Shown here piece by piece: positions 8,670-16,397 of a stretch of DNA of 64,000 nt (position 1 is its first letter; every line of letters starts with the position of its first letter). The DNA is from CAWGAJ01 sp963820545 (lineage in GTDB: Bacteria; Planctomycetota; Planctomycetia; Pirellulales; Thermoguttaceae): the NCBI GenBank assembly GCA_963820545.1, contig CAWGAJ010000001.1:1674001-1738000 (forward strand). The letters run 5' to 3'. A model generated the notes under the pieces. That model saw nothing but the letters and a program-made list of their open reading frames with translations, had not been told where the DNA came from and did no database searches. Position numbers and translations under genes: made by a program.

Positions 8670-8917
8670 GAAGTCAGGATGATCTTGACAAGAAATTAAA
8701 CATTGCTATAGATGGGTTGTTTTCGCGGCGGTGTTATGCCGTCGCGGTTAACAACCTCGAGGTCAACGATGGCGAGGCCTCCTTGGCGGAGGCCAAAGCG
8801 GTGCTGGGAATCGTTGCCTCGAGGGATTTTTTTTATGGCATGGCTGTATCTGGCGTCAGTTACGGTATAATGTTTAGGGTTTAACTGAAAACTGATAACT
8901 GTATACTGGGGACTTCC

Positions 8918-9301
8918 ATGAAAGTTATGCACTATGAACAAATTGAAACGGCGCCGGTCGAAATGGAAGGAGCCATTAATTGTTGCATGCGCTGCCTGAT
9001 CGGTCCGGACGACAACGCACCAAGTTTCACCATGCGGCAGTTCGAGGTAGCTCCTGGCGGCCATACTCCCAAACACGCGCACGGATACGAGCATGAAATT
9101 TTCGTCTTGGAAGGCAGCGGCGTGGTGCTGGAAGGCGATAAGGAACATGCGCTGCAACCCGGTTCTGTCGTGTTTATTCCGCCCAATCAGGTACACCAAT
9201 TCCGCAACACCGGTTCCAGATCGCTGAAATTTCTGTGCTTGATCCCCCATCCCCTGCGCGGCATGTCCGGCCCGTGCGTGGTGGCCTGCGCCTGCGAATA
9301 G
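8918..9301 (+). CDS. Small cupin-domain protein
   Basis: This 127-residue single-domain cupin has the first metal-binding motif (PKHAHGYEHEIFVLEGSG; His-X-His and Glu) around residues 51-68 and the second motif (PGSVVFIPPNQVHQF) around residues 81-95. Cupins of this size bind a metal ion and act as enzymes or sensors on small molecules; the substrate cannot be told. Cysteines at residues 23, 26 and in the terminal CVVACACE are unusual for the fold. A weak GGGG lies before the ATG. It stands alone between uvrA and ligA. Confidence 0.8.
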   Translation: MKVMHYEQIETAPVEMEGAINCCMRCLIGPDDNAPSFTMRQFEVAPGGHTPKHAHGYEHEIFVLEGSGVVLEGDKEHALQPGSVVFIPPNQVHQFRNTGSRSLKFLCLIPHPLRGMSGPCVVACACE

Positions 9302-9334
9302 TATTCGGATTATTCGATGAGATCATTGTCATAG

Positions 9335-9414
9335 TTTAGCCGCGACCCGCAGGGGAGCGGCACGCCGTACCAACCATATTTTATCTAACCGCTCCCCTGC
9401 GGGTCGCGGCTAAA
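9335..9414. repeat. Long perfect inverted repeat upstream of ligA
   Basis: Two 26-base arms (9335-9360 and 9389-9414) are exact reverse complements separated by 28 bases. The arm contains CCGCGACCCGCAGGGGAGCG. It lies between the cupin stop and the ligA start and could form a stable hairpin in RNA. There is no T-run, so it is a repeat element rather than a clear terminator. Confidence 0.8.
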
Positions 9415-9446
9415 CATAAACACATTTTTTACAACATTATCGTACC

Positions 9447-10928
9447 ATGCCCTCCGATCCAAAAGCTGAAATCGCCGGGCTGCGCGAACAAATCAGCTAC
9501 CACGACCGCAAATATTACCTGGAAGCGGCGCCGGAGATCTCCGATCTGGAGTACGATCGCCTGCTGGAGCGGCTCAAACGGTTGGAAGCCGCCCATCCAG
9601 AGCTGATTACGCCCGACAGTCCCACCCAGCGCGTGGGCGAGCAGCCGGTCGAAGGACTCCTCCAGGTCGAACATCGCGTGCCCATGCTCTCCATCGAGAA
9701 TACCTATAGCATCGAAGAGCTGAAAAAATACGGCGAGCGCGTGGCAAAGCTGCTGCCGGGCGAGAAGATCGAGTGGGTGGTGGAGTTGAAAATCGACGGC
9801 GTGGCCATTGCGCTAATCTACGAAGAAGGGCTTTTGACCCGCGGCATTACCCGGGGCAACGGGCGCATCGGCGACGATATCACCCATAACGTGCGCACCA
9901 TCAAGGATATTCCCCTGCGCCTGTCGGGCAAAAAGGTGCCGCCGCTCTTGGAGGTCCGCGGCGAAATCTACATGACCAACTCCGACCTGGTCGTGCTCAA
10001 TCAATCGCAGCAGTCCAAGGGCGAGGCGCTCTTTGCCAATACCCGCAACGTCACTGCCGGCAGCGTGCGCCTGCTGGACCCGCGAATTTGCGCCGAGCGG
10101 CGATTGCGGTTTTTCGCCCACAGCGTGGGCCTGACCGAAGGGCTTAAGGCCCGAACGCATAAGGAATTCCTCGACGAATTGCGCGGTTATGGAATTCCGC
10201 CCACGCCGGAGGTAAAGTGCTTTTCCTCCTTTCCCGAGGCCATGGATCATTGCGAAGAACTCATTGAGCGCCTGCACGAGTTGGATTTTGAAATCGACGG
10301 TCTGGTGCTAAAGGTCAATAGTTTTGATCAACGCGAGCGACTAGGCGCGACTTCAAAATGCCCGCGCTGGCTGATCGCTTATAAATTCGAAAAGTACGAG
10401 GCCACCACCCGACTGAACGAAATCCGCGTCCAGGTGGGCAAAACCGGCACGATCACGCCCGTGGCCGACCTGGAGCCCGTGGAACTGGCCGGCACCACTG
10501 TGAGCCACGCCAGTCTGCACAATGCCGACGAGATCGCGCAAGGACGTGCGCGTGGGCGACGTGGTGGTCGTGGAAAAGGCGGGCAAAATCATCCCCCACA
10601 TCGTGCGCGTGGAAAAACACCTGCGCAAAGGGCCGCTGCGCAAATTTGTCTTCCCCACGAACTGTCCGGAGTGCGGCAAAAAGCTGATCAAGGACGAAGG
10701 CGGCGTTTACATCCGCTGCCCAAACCTCAATTGTCCGGCCCAGGTAAAAGAACGCATCCGCTACTTTGCCAACCGCAACGCCATGGATATCGAGGGGCTG
10801 GGCGACAAGCTGGTCGATCAATTGGTCGGCGAAGGCCTGGTAAAAAACTATGGCGACCTGTATCGGCTGGAAGATCGACAAGATCGGTTATTGAACCTGG
10901 AGCGCATGGGACGCAAATCGGCGGATAA
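9447..10928 (+). CDS. ligA: NAD-dependent DNA ligase, N-terminal part (frameshifted gene)
   Basis: This frame codes the adenylation domain of bacterial DNA ligase, which joins nicks in replication and repair. Visible are the helical Ia domain (residues 1-60), the active-site lysine motif ELKIDGVAIAL near residue 114, and RGEIYM and LKVNSFDQRERLGATSKCPRW further on. True homology stops at HNADEI near 10,535; the remaining residues are out of frame. In the next frame the protein continues as RKDVRVGDVVVVEKAGK. Loss of two bases from a GCGCGC run at about 10,534-10,541 explains the break. With those bases restored the whole gene would code 668 residues, the usual LigA length. Confidence 0.9.
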   Translation: MPSDPKAEIAGLREQISYHDRKYYLEAAPEISDLEYDRLLERLKRLEAAHPELITPDSPTQRVGEQPVEGLLQVEHRVPMLSIENTYSIEELKKYGERVAKLLPGEKIEWVVELKIDGVAIALIYEEGLLTRGITRGNGRIGDDITHNVRTIKDIPLRLSGKKVPPLLEVRGEIYMTNSDLVVLNQSQQSKGEALFANTRNVTAGSVRLLDPRICAERRLRFFAHSVGLTEGLKARTHKEFLDELRGYGIPPTPEVKCFSSFPEAMDHCEELIERLHELDFEIDGLVLKVNSFDQRERLGATSKCPRWLIAYKFEKYEATTRLNEIRVQVGKTGTITPVADLEPVELAGTTVSHASLHNADEIAQGRARGRRGGRGKGGQNHPPHRARGKTPAQRAAAQICLPHELSGVRQKADQGRRRRLHPLPKPQLSGPGKRTHPLLCQPQRHGYRGAGRQAGRSIGRRRPGKKLWRPVSAGRSTRSVIEPGAHGTQIGG

Positions 10929-11451
10929 TCTGCTGGAGGGCATCGAGGCCAGCAAAGGGCGCGGACTGGCACGGTTGCTTAACGCCCTTTCCATGCGCCA
11001 CGTGGGCGCCCGGGTGGCTACGGTGCTGGCCGAACATTTCGGCTTGATGGATGACTTGATGGCAGCCAGAGAGGAAGAGCTCAGCGAAGTAAACGAAATC
11101 GGCCCGATCATTGCCGAAAGCGTTTATTCATTCCTGCACAGTCCTTTTGGCAAGGAAACCATATCGGATCTAAAATCGTTGGGCGTAAAGATGAAATCCA
11201 CTGCCCCGGCCCGCGGCAAGCGTCGGGCTTTGGAAGGAAAAACTATTGTCGTAACCGGCACATTGAAAAATTATTCGCGCGACCAGATCGAGGAGCTCAT
11301 TTCCCAGCACGGCGGACATGCGGCATCAAGCGTATCGAAAAAAACCGATTATGTCGTGGCCGGAGAAAACGCGGGGAGCAAATTGGATAAAGCAAAACAG
11401 TTAGGCGTGTCTGTTATCACGGAGAATGAATTTGAGCTACTAATAAAGTAA
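10522..11451 (+). CDS. ligA: NAD-dependent DNA ligase, C-terminal part (frameshifted gene)
   Basis: The second frame of ligA carries the OB fold (DVRVGDVVVVEKAGKIIPH), the four-cysteine zinc finger (CPECGKK...CPNLNCPAQ), the helix-hairpin-helix region (residues about 85-215) and the C-terminal BRCT domain (GKTIVVTGTLKNYSRDQIEE to FELLIK). The ATG at 10,522 lies in the overlap and is not a real start. Both frames together make one complete ligase. Confidence 0.9.
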   Translation: MPTRSRKDVRVGDVVVVEKAGKIIPHIVRVEKHLRKGPLRKFVFPTNCPECGKKLIKDEGGVYIRCPNLNCPAQVKERIRYFANRNAMDIEGLGDKLVDQLVGEGLVKNYGDLYRLEDRQDRLLNLERMGRKSADNLLEGIEASKGRGLARLLNALSMRHVGARVATVLAEHFGLMDDLMAAREEELSEVNEIGPIIAESVYSFLHSPFGKETISDLKSLGVKMKSTAPARGKRRALEGKTIVVTGTLKNYSRDQIEELISQHGGHAASSVSKKTDYVVAGENAGSKLDKAKQLGVSVITENEFELLIK

Positions 11452-11483
11452 TGGGCCGTCAGTTGTATATGAATGTTTATGGT

Positions 11484-12173
11484 TTATTCAATTTTGTCAT
11501 GTTTTTGCAAATTGTGTTTTCCACAAAGCAATTGAATGTTACAAGATGTGCTTGAAGAACCGCCTTTGGACCAAGGGATTATGTGGTCAAAATGGAGATC
11601 TTTAATAGCGCCGCATTTTGCACATTTACCTCCATCTCTTTTCCAAACTTCCAGTTTGACAGCAGTTGGGATAACACGCCGAGTTTCGGAATGGGGTGGC
11701 ACAGGAATAGAGAAATCTTCTTCTCCTTCAACAGCCATAAGTTTAAACTTGAAAACGCTGCGACCACTGTTCTGCTCTTGCCATGAATCAACTAAATGAA
11801 AAACCCCGTTATATGACCAAATTCCCTGTTTGATTTTCTCATATACTCGAACTCGTTCAGGTGGTCGTTTTCCAGCTTCGAATTCCTGTGCTGCTTTATG
11901 GAATTTACCATTCTCGGTCAGGTTGCCAGATGGAGAATATTCTGGCTGATTAACATTCTTGGGGTCTACATGTTGAGAAGATAGAGGAATATCATGTCCT
12001 TCATAGACAATTGTGGAGCCATCATCTTCAAAACGATCATCATAAGGTGCGCCAACTCGTACAGACATGAGTATTATTGAGTGATTATCGCCGATTTCAT
12101 AGTTCATGCCTCTTTGAAGGCTTACTCCTTCTCGTCGGCACATTTCTATATATGGGATAATTTCGTTTGCCAT
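11484..12173 (-). CDS. SRA-like plus HNH endonuclease, probably modification-dependent
   Basis: The 229-residue protein has an N-terminal half resembling the SRA/YDG fold (GAPYDDRFEDDGSTIVYEGH, residues about 41-60), which in known proteins flips out 5-methyl- or hydroxymethylcytosine. The C-terminal half is a classical HNH nuclease: VWKRDGGKCAKCG, then LHFDHIIPWSKGG, then CNIQLLCGKHN. SRA-HNH proteins are type IV restriction enzymes that cut modified DNA. The gene stands alone and faces ligA. Activity on methylated DNA is inferred from architecture. The start is supported by homology at the N-terminus only weakly. Confidence 0.75.
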   Translation of the reverse strand: MANEIIPYIEMCRREGVSLQRGMNYEIGDNHSIILMSVRVGAPYDDRFEDDGSTIVYEGHDIPLSSQHVDPKNVNQPEYSPSGNLTENGKFHKAAQEFEAGKRPPERVRVYEKIKQGIWSYNGVFHLVDSWQEQNSGRSVFKFKLMAVEGEEDFSIPVPPHSETRRVIPTAVKLEVWKRDGGKCAKCGAIKDLHFDHIIPWSKGGSSSTSCNIQLLCGKHNLQKHDKIE

Positions 12174-12184
12174 ACATTTATCCT

Positions 12185-12344
12185 AGCGGGTAGCCCAGGT
12201 TCTCGAACCTGGGCGGCATGGCCGCAGGAGGTAATACAAAGGCAAAGCCAGTGGCACACGCGAGAGGTAAATAAAGATTGAAGATTCTTCGTCATAGCCT
12301 CCCGGGACTTTGTCCCATCGGTTCGAAAACCGACGCCACCCGCT
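12185..12344. repeat. Long interspersed repeat, copy 1
   Basis: About 160 bases starting at AGCGGGTAGC and ending at GCCACCCGCT, with inverted ends. The core GCGAGAGGTAAATAAAGATT and CTTCGTCATAGCCTCC is shared with copy 2 at 12,732-12,860. The two direct copies bracket the hicA remnant and hicB. Short frames within the two copies look alike only because the DNA is repeated. Confidence 0.65.
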
Positions 12345-12352
12345 CCCACACT

Positions 12353-12601
12353 TTACGCCTGCACAACTTCTTTGCCGGCGTTTTGGATGATGATTTTCGG
12401 ATTAGCGTTTTGCGCAGGAATGGGAAGGTTTTGTTTGCTTAAGACTTCAACGTGTTCTTTCATGCCCCACCGGGCCTGGTATAAACAATCTTCCACCGAA
12501 TGTCCGATGCCGGTGAAACCTTCCAGATCGGGCGAGTAAAAACCGAAGTAATCCGGTTCCTCGGTTGCTTCAATTACGAGTGAATATGGCAATTCAATCA
12601 A
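12353..12601 (-). CDS. hicB: HicB-family antitoxin
   Basis: This 82-residue protein matches the HicB antitoxin fold: YSLVIEATEEPDYFGFYSPD, then GFTGIGHSVEDCLYQARW and a helical tail. HicB normally neutralises the RNase HicA and represses the operon. Translation starts at TTG (12,601) and overlaps the stop of a truncated hicA by four bases. No full HicA toxin is coded here, so the antitoxin appears to be an orphan. No clear DNA-binding tail is seen. Confidence 0.75.
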   Translation of the reverse strand: MIELPYSLVIEATEEPDYFGFYSPDLEGFTGIGHSVEDCLYQARWGMKEHVEVLSKQNLPIPAQNANPKIIIQNAGKEVVQA

Positions 12602-12648
12602 CGGAAACCTTCCTTTTCCAAGAGTCGGACCAGTTTGCTGAATTTCAC
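12598..12648 (-). pseudogene. hicA: hicA remnant (16 codons) in front of hicB
   Basis: A GTG at 12,648 with a GGAG ribosome-binding site nine bases upstream opens a frame reading VKFSKLVRLLEKEGFR-stop. That is the expected first helix of a HicA RNA-interferase, but the protein ends before the catalytic histidine region. The stop overlaps the hicB start as in intact hicAB operons. An internal deletion is likely. The call rests on a short match. Confidence 0.45.
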
Positions 12649-12731
12649 TTTTATTATCTCCGAGCCATTTAATACCAGTATATCAGGCACAATTTACCCG
12701 GACAAGTCCGAGGATAGTAGCTTGTTTGAGC

Positions 12732-12860
12732 CTGGTAGCGGATAGCGCAGGATCTCGATCCTTGGAGGCTTTACCGCGAGAGATAAATAAAGATTGATGA
12801 TTCTTCGTCATAGCCTCCAGGGACTTCGTCCTCTCGGTTCGAGAACCGCTGCTACCCGCT
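12732..12860. repeat. Long interspersed repeat, copy 2
   Basis: A direct copy of the element at 12,185-12,344, sharing GCGAGAG-ATAAATAAAGATTGA and CTTCGTCATAGCCTCC, followed by GGTTCGAGAACCG. The rest of 12,649-13,098 holds no gene. It includes a TCCTTCGCTGTGCTCAGGA word that recurs in altered form near 13,830 and 13,925. Confidence 0.6.
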
Positions 12861-13098
12861 TGCAGTCTTGTTTTGTTCACTTGGAAAGCATGGCCTCAGA
12901 CGCTGGGCGCCTGTAAGAGATCCTTCGCTGTGCTCAGGATGACATATTGGAATGGATTATAGAGATAATCCTCCCGGCACAAGTGCCGGGGCTAAACAAA
13001 TTATTCCGCGACCGACCAATGACCATGCTACGCATGGTGCCCGTTGGTGCCCGTCGCGGCTTTATGGATTTTTCTCTCTCTTCACTCTCCACTCTTCA

Positions 13099-13644
13099 CT
13101 AGTTCTTCTCCGTCACGCCGAGTTCTTTGAGTTTTTTGGCCACGTCGTCGGCGTGGGTTTTGCTGTTCACGTCCTTGTCGATGTAGAGGATCTTGCCGTC
13201 AGTGCCGATGTAAAACGTCCAGCGGCTGGCAAATTTTTGCACGGCGCCGGTCACGCCGTAGGCCCGGGCGACCGCTCCCTCAGGATCGCTTAAAATCGGA
13301 TAATCGGCTCCCACCGATTCGGCAAAATTCTTGTTTTTTTCCGGCGGATCAACGCTGGCGGTAAAGTAGGCGACAGCGAATTTGCGCAGACTTGGCCCGC
13401 CGGCGGCAAAGGCCTTGCACTCGGTCGTGCAGCCGGGCGTAAACGCCTTGGGAAACCAGGCCAACACCACTGCCTGCTTGCCGCGAAAATCGGCGAGACT
13501 GTAGGTCTTGCCATCGCTGCCGGGCAGTTTGAAATCGGGCGCCACGTCGCCGGGTTTCAACTCCGCGGCCTTCAATTGGTTCATGAATGCCATCATTACT
13601 ATTGGCATGATCAACGCCACTCCGAGAAATTCAAAAATGTGCAT
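13099..13644 (-). CDS. AhpC/TSA-family peroxiredoxin, exported or membrane-bound
   Basis: The protein (181 residues from the ATG at 13,644) is a BCP/AhpC-type peroxiredoxin. It shows PGDVAPDFKLPGSDGK, then the peroxidatic cysteine in AFTPGCTTECKAF, then ADYPILSDPEGAVARAYGV. A second Cys four residues later (TPGCTTEC) is a candidate resolving residue, as in BCP. An AGGAGAG site seven bases before 13,644 decides this start over the longer frame from 13,689. The N-terminus (EFLGVALIMPIVMMAF) is a signal peptide or anchor, so it probably detoxifies peroxides outside the cytoplasm. Confidence 0.88.
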   Translation of the reverse strand: MHIFEFLGVALIMPIVMMAFMNQLKAAELKPGDVAPDFKLPGSDGKTYSLADFRGKQAVVLAWFPKAFTPGCTTECKAFAAGGPSLRKFAVAYFTASVDPPEKNKNFAESVGADYPILSDPEGAVARAYGVTGAVQKFASRWTFYIGTDGKILYIDKDVNSKTHADDVAKKLKELGVTEKN

Positions 13645-13941
13645 TGCCACTCTCCTTTTTTGGATGAATCCAGGAATCGTAAAGACCAACTCGCTTTAGT
13701 GGAGTTACGTCTTAATAAAATATAGGGAAGAAAGCATTGCCGCCTGCCCAAGCCGTTTAGAATTAAGATGTTTCGACAGTTGGACACTTGGCTTATAAAG
13801 TCTATCCGAAAAGCCCAACCGTCATCCTGAGTATAGCGAAAAATCTCATCAGTAGAGGCTATAGGCTTTAGACTGTAGGCTAATAAAGGACTGCTGAACG
13901 AAGAATTCGCAGAAGATTCTACGCTGCGCTCAGAATGATTT

Positions 13942-13958
13942 CGCGACCGCCGGTCGCG
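13942..13958. repeat. Palindrome of the GCGACC-GGTCGC family at the adh 3' end
   Basis: CGCGACCGCCGGTCGCG is a perfect 17-base palindrome around one base, ten bases past the stop of the alcohol dehydrogenase gene (minus strand). Same family as 5500-5514. The remaining spacer back to 13,645 holds only TCATCCTGAG-type repeat words. Confidence 0.65.
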
Positions 13959-13967
13959 GCTTTATGA

Positions 13968-15035
13968 TTACTCGATTGACAAAACGCCCGTGCCGCTCAG
14001 GCGGTCGTTTTTCAGGTCCATTAGCGCACGATTGGCATGGGCCAGGGGATAAACAACCGTGTGCGGGCGGATGGGAATGGCGGCGGCCTCGGCCAGCAGT
14101 TCACGGCCGTCGGTCCGGGTGTTACAGGTGACCGAGTGGACGTCGCGCTCGTAGAATAAGTGTTTTTCATAATCCAGCGGGGGAATGGACGTCATGTAGA
14201 TGCCTGCCAGGGCCAGTGTGCCGCCTTTCTCCAGGGCTTCCAATGCAGGCGGAACCAGATCGCCGGCCGGGGCAAAGATGATCGCGCTGTGGACCTTGAC
14301 CGGCATTTGCCGGGCGTCCTCGCCGACCCAGGATGCGCCCATCTGCCGGGCCAATTGGCGATGCTTTTCGCCGCGCGTGACTACATACACCTCACAGTCC
14401 CGATGCTTGGCGATCTGCATTACCACGTGGGCCGATGAACCAAACCCATATATTCCCAATTTGCCGCCGGAGGGCAGGTTGGCTCGCTTCAGGGCTCGAT
14501 AGCCGATAATACCCGCACACAAAAGCGGCGCGGCTTCCACGTCGCTAAACGCCGGCGGGATCCCATAGCAAAAGGCCTCGGGAGCGACGGCGTACTCGGC
14601 GTAACCGCCGTTGGCATGATAGCCGGTAAAGCGGGCCGACGCGCAGAGATTTTCTTGATCAGTCTTACAAAAGTCGCACTTTCCGCAGGTATGCCTGAGC
14701 CACGCTATGCCCACACGCTGCCCGACCTTGAAAGGAAAAGGGGACGGGGCTAATTTGTGCGAAGCACCCTTCGGGCCGTTCCGGCAAATTAGCCCCGTCC
14801 CCTTTTCCCGGGGTCCAATTTTATCCACCACTCCCACGATCTGATGTCCCGGCACAATGGGCAATTTTTGCCGCGGCAAATCGCCCTCGATCACGTGCAA
14901 ATCGGTCCGGCAGATCGCACAGCAGCGGACCTTGATCCTGATCTCTCCCGGCCCTGGCTCGGGCATTGGTAAATCGACCAATTGCAGCGGTGAAGTATCA
15001 ATCGCCGCGATTTGTTTTAGCAGCATGGCTTTCAT
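13968..15035 (-). CDS. Zinc-dependent alcohol dehydrogenase with a repeat-coded insertion
   Basis: A medium-chain zinc alcohol dehydrogenase (355 residues from the ATG at 15,035). It has the catalytic-zinc residues in CAICRTDLH and PGHQIVG, the structural-zinc cysteines in CGKCDFCKTDQENLC, and the Rossmann region LGIYGFGSSAHVVMQIAK (usually GxGxxG; here GFGSSA). It oxidises or reduces alcohols and aldehydes with NAD(P). Between VVDKIG and FKVGQRVGIAW lies an extra stretch of about 25 residues (PREKGTGLICRNGPKGASHK and onward) coded by the palindrome at 14,734-14,808. A TTG five codons upstream is a less likely start. It may handle fermentation end-products beside nifJ. Confidence 0.88.
   Translation of the reverse strand: MKAMLLKQIAAIDTSPLQLVDLPMPEPGPGEIRIKVRCCAICRTDLHVIEGDLPRQKLPIVPGHQIVGVVDKIGPREKGTGLICRNGPKGASHKLAPSPFPFKVGQRVGIAWLRHTCGKCDFCKTDQENLCASARFTGYHANGGYAEYAVAPEAFCYGIPPAFSDVEAAPLLCAGIIGYRALKRANLPSGGKLGIYGFGSSAHVVMQIAKHRDCEVYVVTRGEKHRQLARQMGASWVGEDARQMPVKVHSAIIFAPAGDLVPPALEALEKGGTLALAGIYMTSIPPLDYEKHLFYERDVHSVTCNTRTDGRELLAEAAAIPIRPHTVVYPLAHANRALMDLKNDRLSGTGVLSIE
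14734..14808. repeat. 75-base palindromic element inserted in frame in the alcohol dehydrogenase gene
   Basis: Arms of 24 bases (14,734-14,757 and 14,785-14,808) are exact reverse complements, with a 27-base centre. The arm contains AAAAGGGGACGGGGCTAATT. The element is 75 bases, exactly 25 codons, so the dehydrogenase frame stays open. It falls in a surface loop between two strands of the catalytic domain. Confidence 0.88.
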
Positions 15036-15129
15036 GGCGAAAATATCCAATGAACTTATCTTTAGGATATCACCTCATATTACATTATCCTAACGGCGGC
15101 GAATGGAGAAATATTTGGTGCACATGAAG

Positions 15130-15158
15130 TTGGAGCGGCAGTGCAACTGCCGCTCCAA
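15130..15158. repeat. Intergenic palindrome of the TTGG-CAGT family
   Basis: TTGGAGCGGCAGT pairs exactly with 15,146-15,158 around GCA. It is the same length (29 bases) and plan as the two palindromes inside uvrA, and shows the family between genes. Confidence 0.7.
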
Positions 15159-15240
15159 CAACATTTATTTACGGCCAATGCCCCTTAACCTCTATTTCCC
15201 ATCCCTTATCCCCTACGCGGCCTGATGGCCGCAACCAAAC

Positions 15241-15381
15241 CGCGACCACTGGTCGCGGCTTTACATACTGGACAAACTACTGTACTTGATGCGCAAAACG
15301 CGATTAAACCTCAAACAAAGACTCTAATTACTCACCACTCTCCACTCATCACTGACCACTAACCGCGACCAGTGGTCGCGG
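15241..15381. repeat. Two GCGACC-GGTCGC palindromes after the DHOD-like gene
   Basis: CCGCGACCACTGGTCGCGG-type palindromes at about 15,240-15,259 and 15,363-15,381, each followed by CTTT. The second lies nine bases from the stop codon of the DHOD-like gene. Between them are CACTCTCCACTCATCACTG-like words seen in other spacers. No gene is visible between 15,036 and 15,389. Confidence 0.65.
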
Positions 15382-15389
15382 CTTTGCAG

Positions 15390-16397
15390 TTAGATTGGTT
15401 TGCCGGTATAGGAGATCAGGGTTTTCATGTAGTTGCCGCGGGCGAAGGCTTCGGGGTCGGGGCAGTTTTCCTGGCTCATGCTGCCTTTAAGCTGCTCGAC
15501 CGACTGATATTCTTTTTCTTCCATCCAGTCGGTCAGTTCTTTAAGCATAGTACCGACATATTCTAGACCTTCCTTGTAGATCACCGAGGCGATCATGCCC
15601 ACGTCGGCCCCGGCCAAGAGCGATTTGATCAAGGCCGCTCCGCTGTGGATGCCGCTAGTCACGGCCAGCGAGATATTTACCCGGCCGTGCAAGATGGCCA
15701 CCCAACGCAGCGGCACGAGCAGTTCGTAAGGATCGCTGAGCATAAGCTTGGGCGTGGTTTCGAGCGTATCCAAATTGATGTCTGGCTGGAGGAAGCGGTT
15801 GAAAAGCACTAGTCCGTCGGCGCCGGCGTGGGCCAGGCGTTTGGCCATGTTGGCCATGGCGCTGAAGTACGGCCCGACCTTCACGGCCAGCGGGATCGAG
15901 ACCGAACTCTTCACGGCCGAGACCAGATCGAGATAGCGGGTTTCAACTTCCTGGCCGTTCATATCCGCGTCGGTGGCGATGTAGTAGACGTTCAGTTCCA
16001 GGGCGTCGGCCCCGGCGTCCTGCATCATTTTGGCATAGCGGACCCAACCGCCCTTGCTGGTGCCGTTGAGGCTGGCGATGATCGGCATCTTGACGGCCTT
16101 CTTGGCCTGGGAGATCATCTCCAGATATTCTTCCGGCTCGGAGCGATAATCTTGCGGCTCGGGAAAATAAGTCAGGGCTTCGGCAAAGCTTTCCGTGCCG
16201 AACTCCTGGGCCTTGGTCATTTCCATTTCATCGTGCTCGATCTGCTCTTCGAAAAGCGAGGGCAAAACCGCCGCGGCAGCGCCGGCCGCTTCCAGCCGTT
16301 TGAGCCAGTCGAGCTTGCCGCTTAAAGGACAGGCCGCAATGACCAGCGGATTTTTCAAGTTCAGACCTAAATATTTCGTGCTGAGATTAACGCTCAT
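15390..16397 (-). CDS. Dihydroorotate dehydrogenase-like flavoprotein paired with nifJ
   Basis: The 335-residue protein has a DHOD-type TIM barrel: STKYLGLNLKNPLVIAACP at the N-terminus, IASLNGTSKGGWVRYAKMM, DALELNVYYIATD, and an FMN-phosphate region TSGIHSGAALIKSLLAGAD. The usual catalytic residue pattern of true PyrD is altered, and this subfamily is commonly found beside pyruvate:ferredoxin oxidoreductase. Its start overlaps the nifJ stop by four bases (ATGA), so the two are translated together. A redox role linked to nifJ rather than pyrimidine synthesis is inferred from context. Confidence 0.85.
   Translation of the reverse strand: MSVNLSTKYLGLNLKNPLVIAACPLSGKLDWLKRLEAAGAAAAVLPSLFEEQIEHDEMEMTKAQEFGTESFAEALTYFPEPQDYRSEPEEYLEMISQAKKAVKMPIIASLNGTSKGGWVRYAKMMQDAGADALELNVYYIATDADMNGQEVETRYLDLVSAVKSSVSIPLAVKVGPYFSAMANMAKRLAHAGADGLVLFNRFLQPDINLDTLETTPKLMLSDPYELLVPLRWVAILHGRVNISLAVTSGIHSGAALIKSLLAGADVGMIASVIYKEGLEYVGTMLKELTDWMEEKEYQSVEQLKGSMSQENCPDPEAFARGNYMKTLISYTGKPI

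Noticed and set aside
12146..12349. Similar small minus-strand frames here and at 12,683-12,880 that might be a duplicated peptide gene
   Set aside because: Their likeness follows from the underlying interspersed DNA repeat; neither has a ribosome-binding site.
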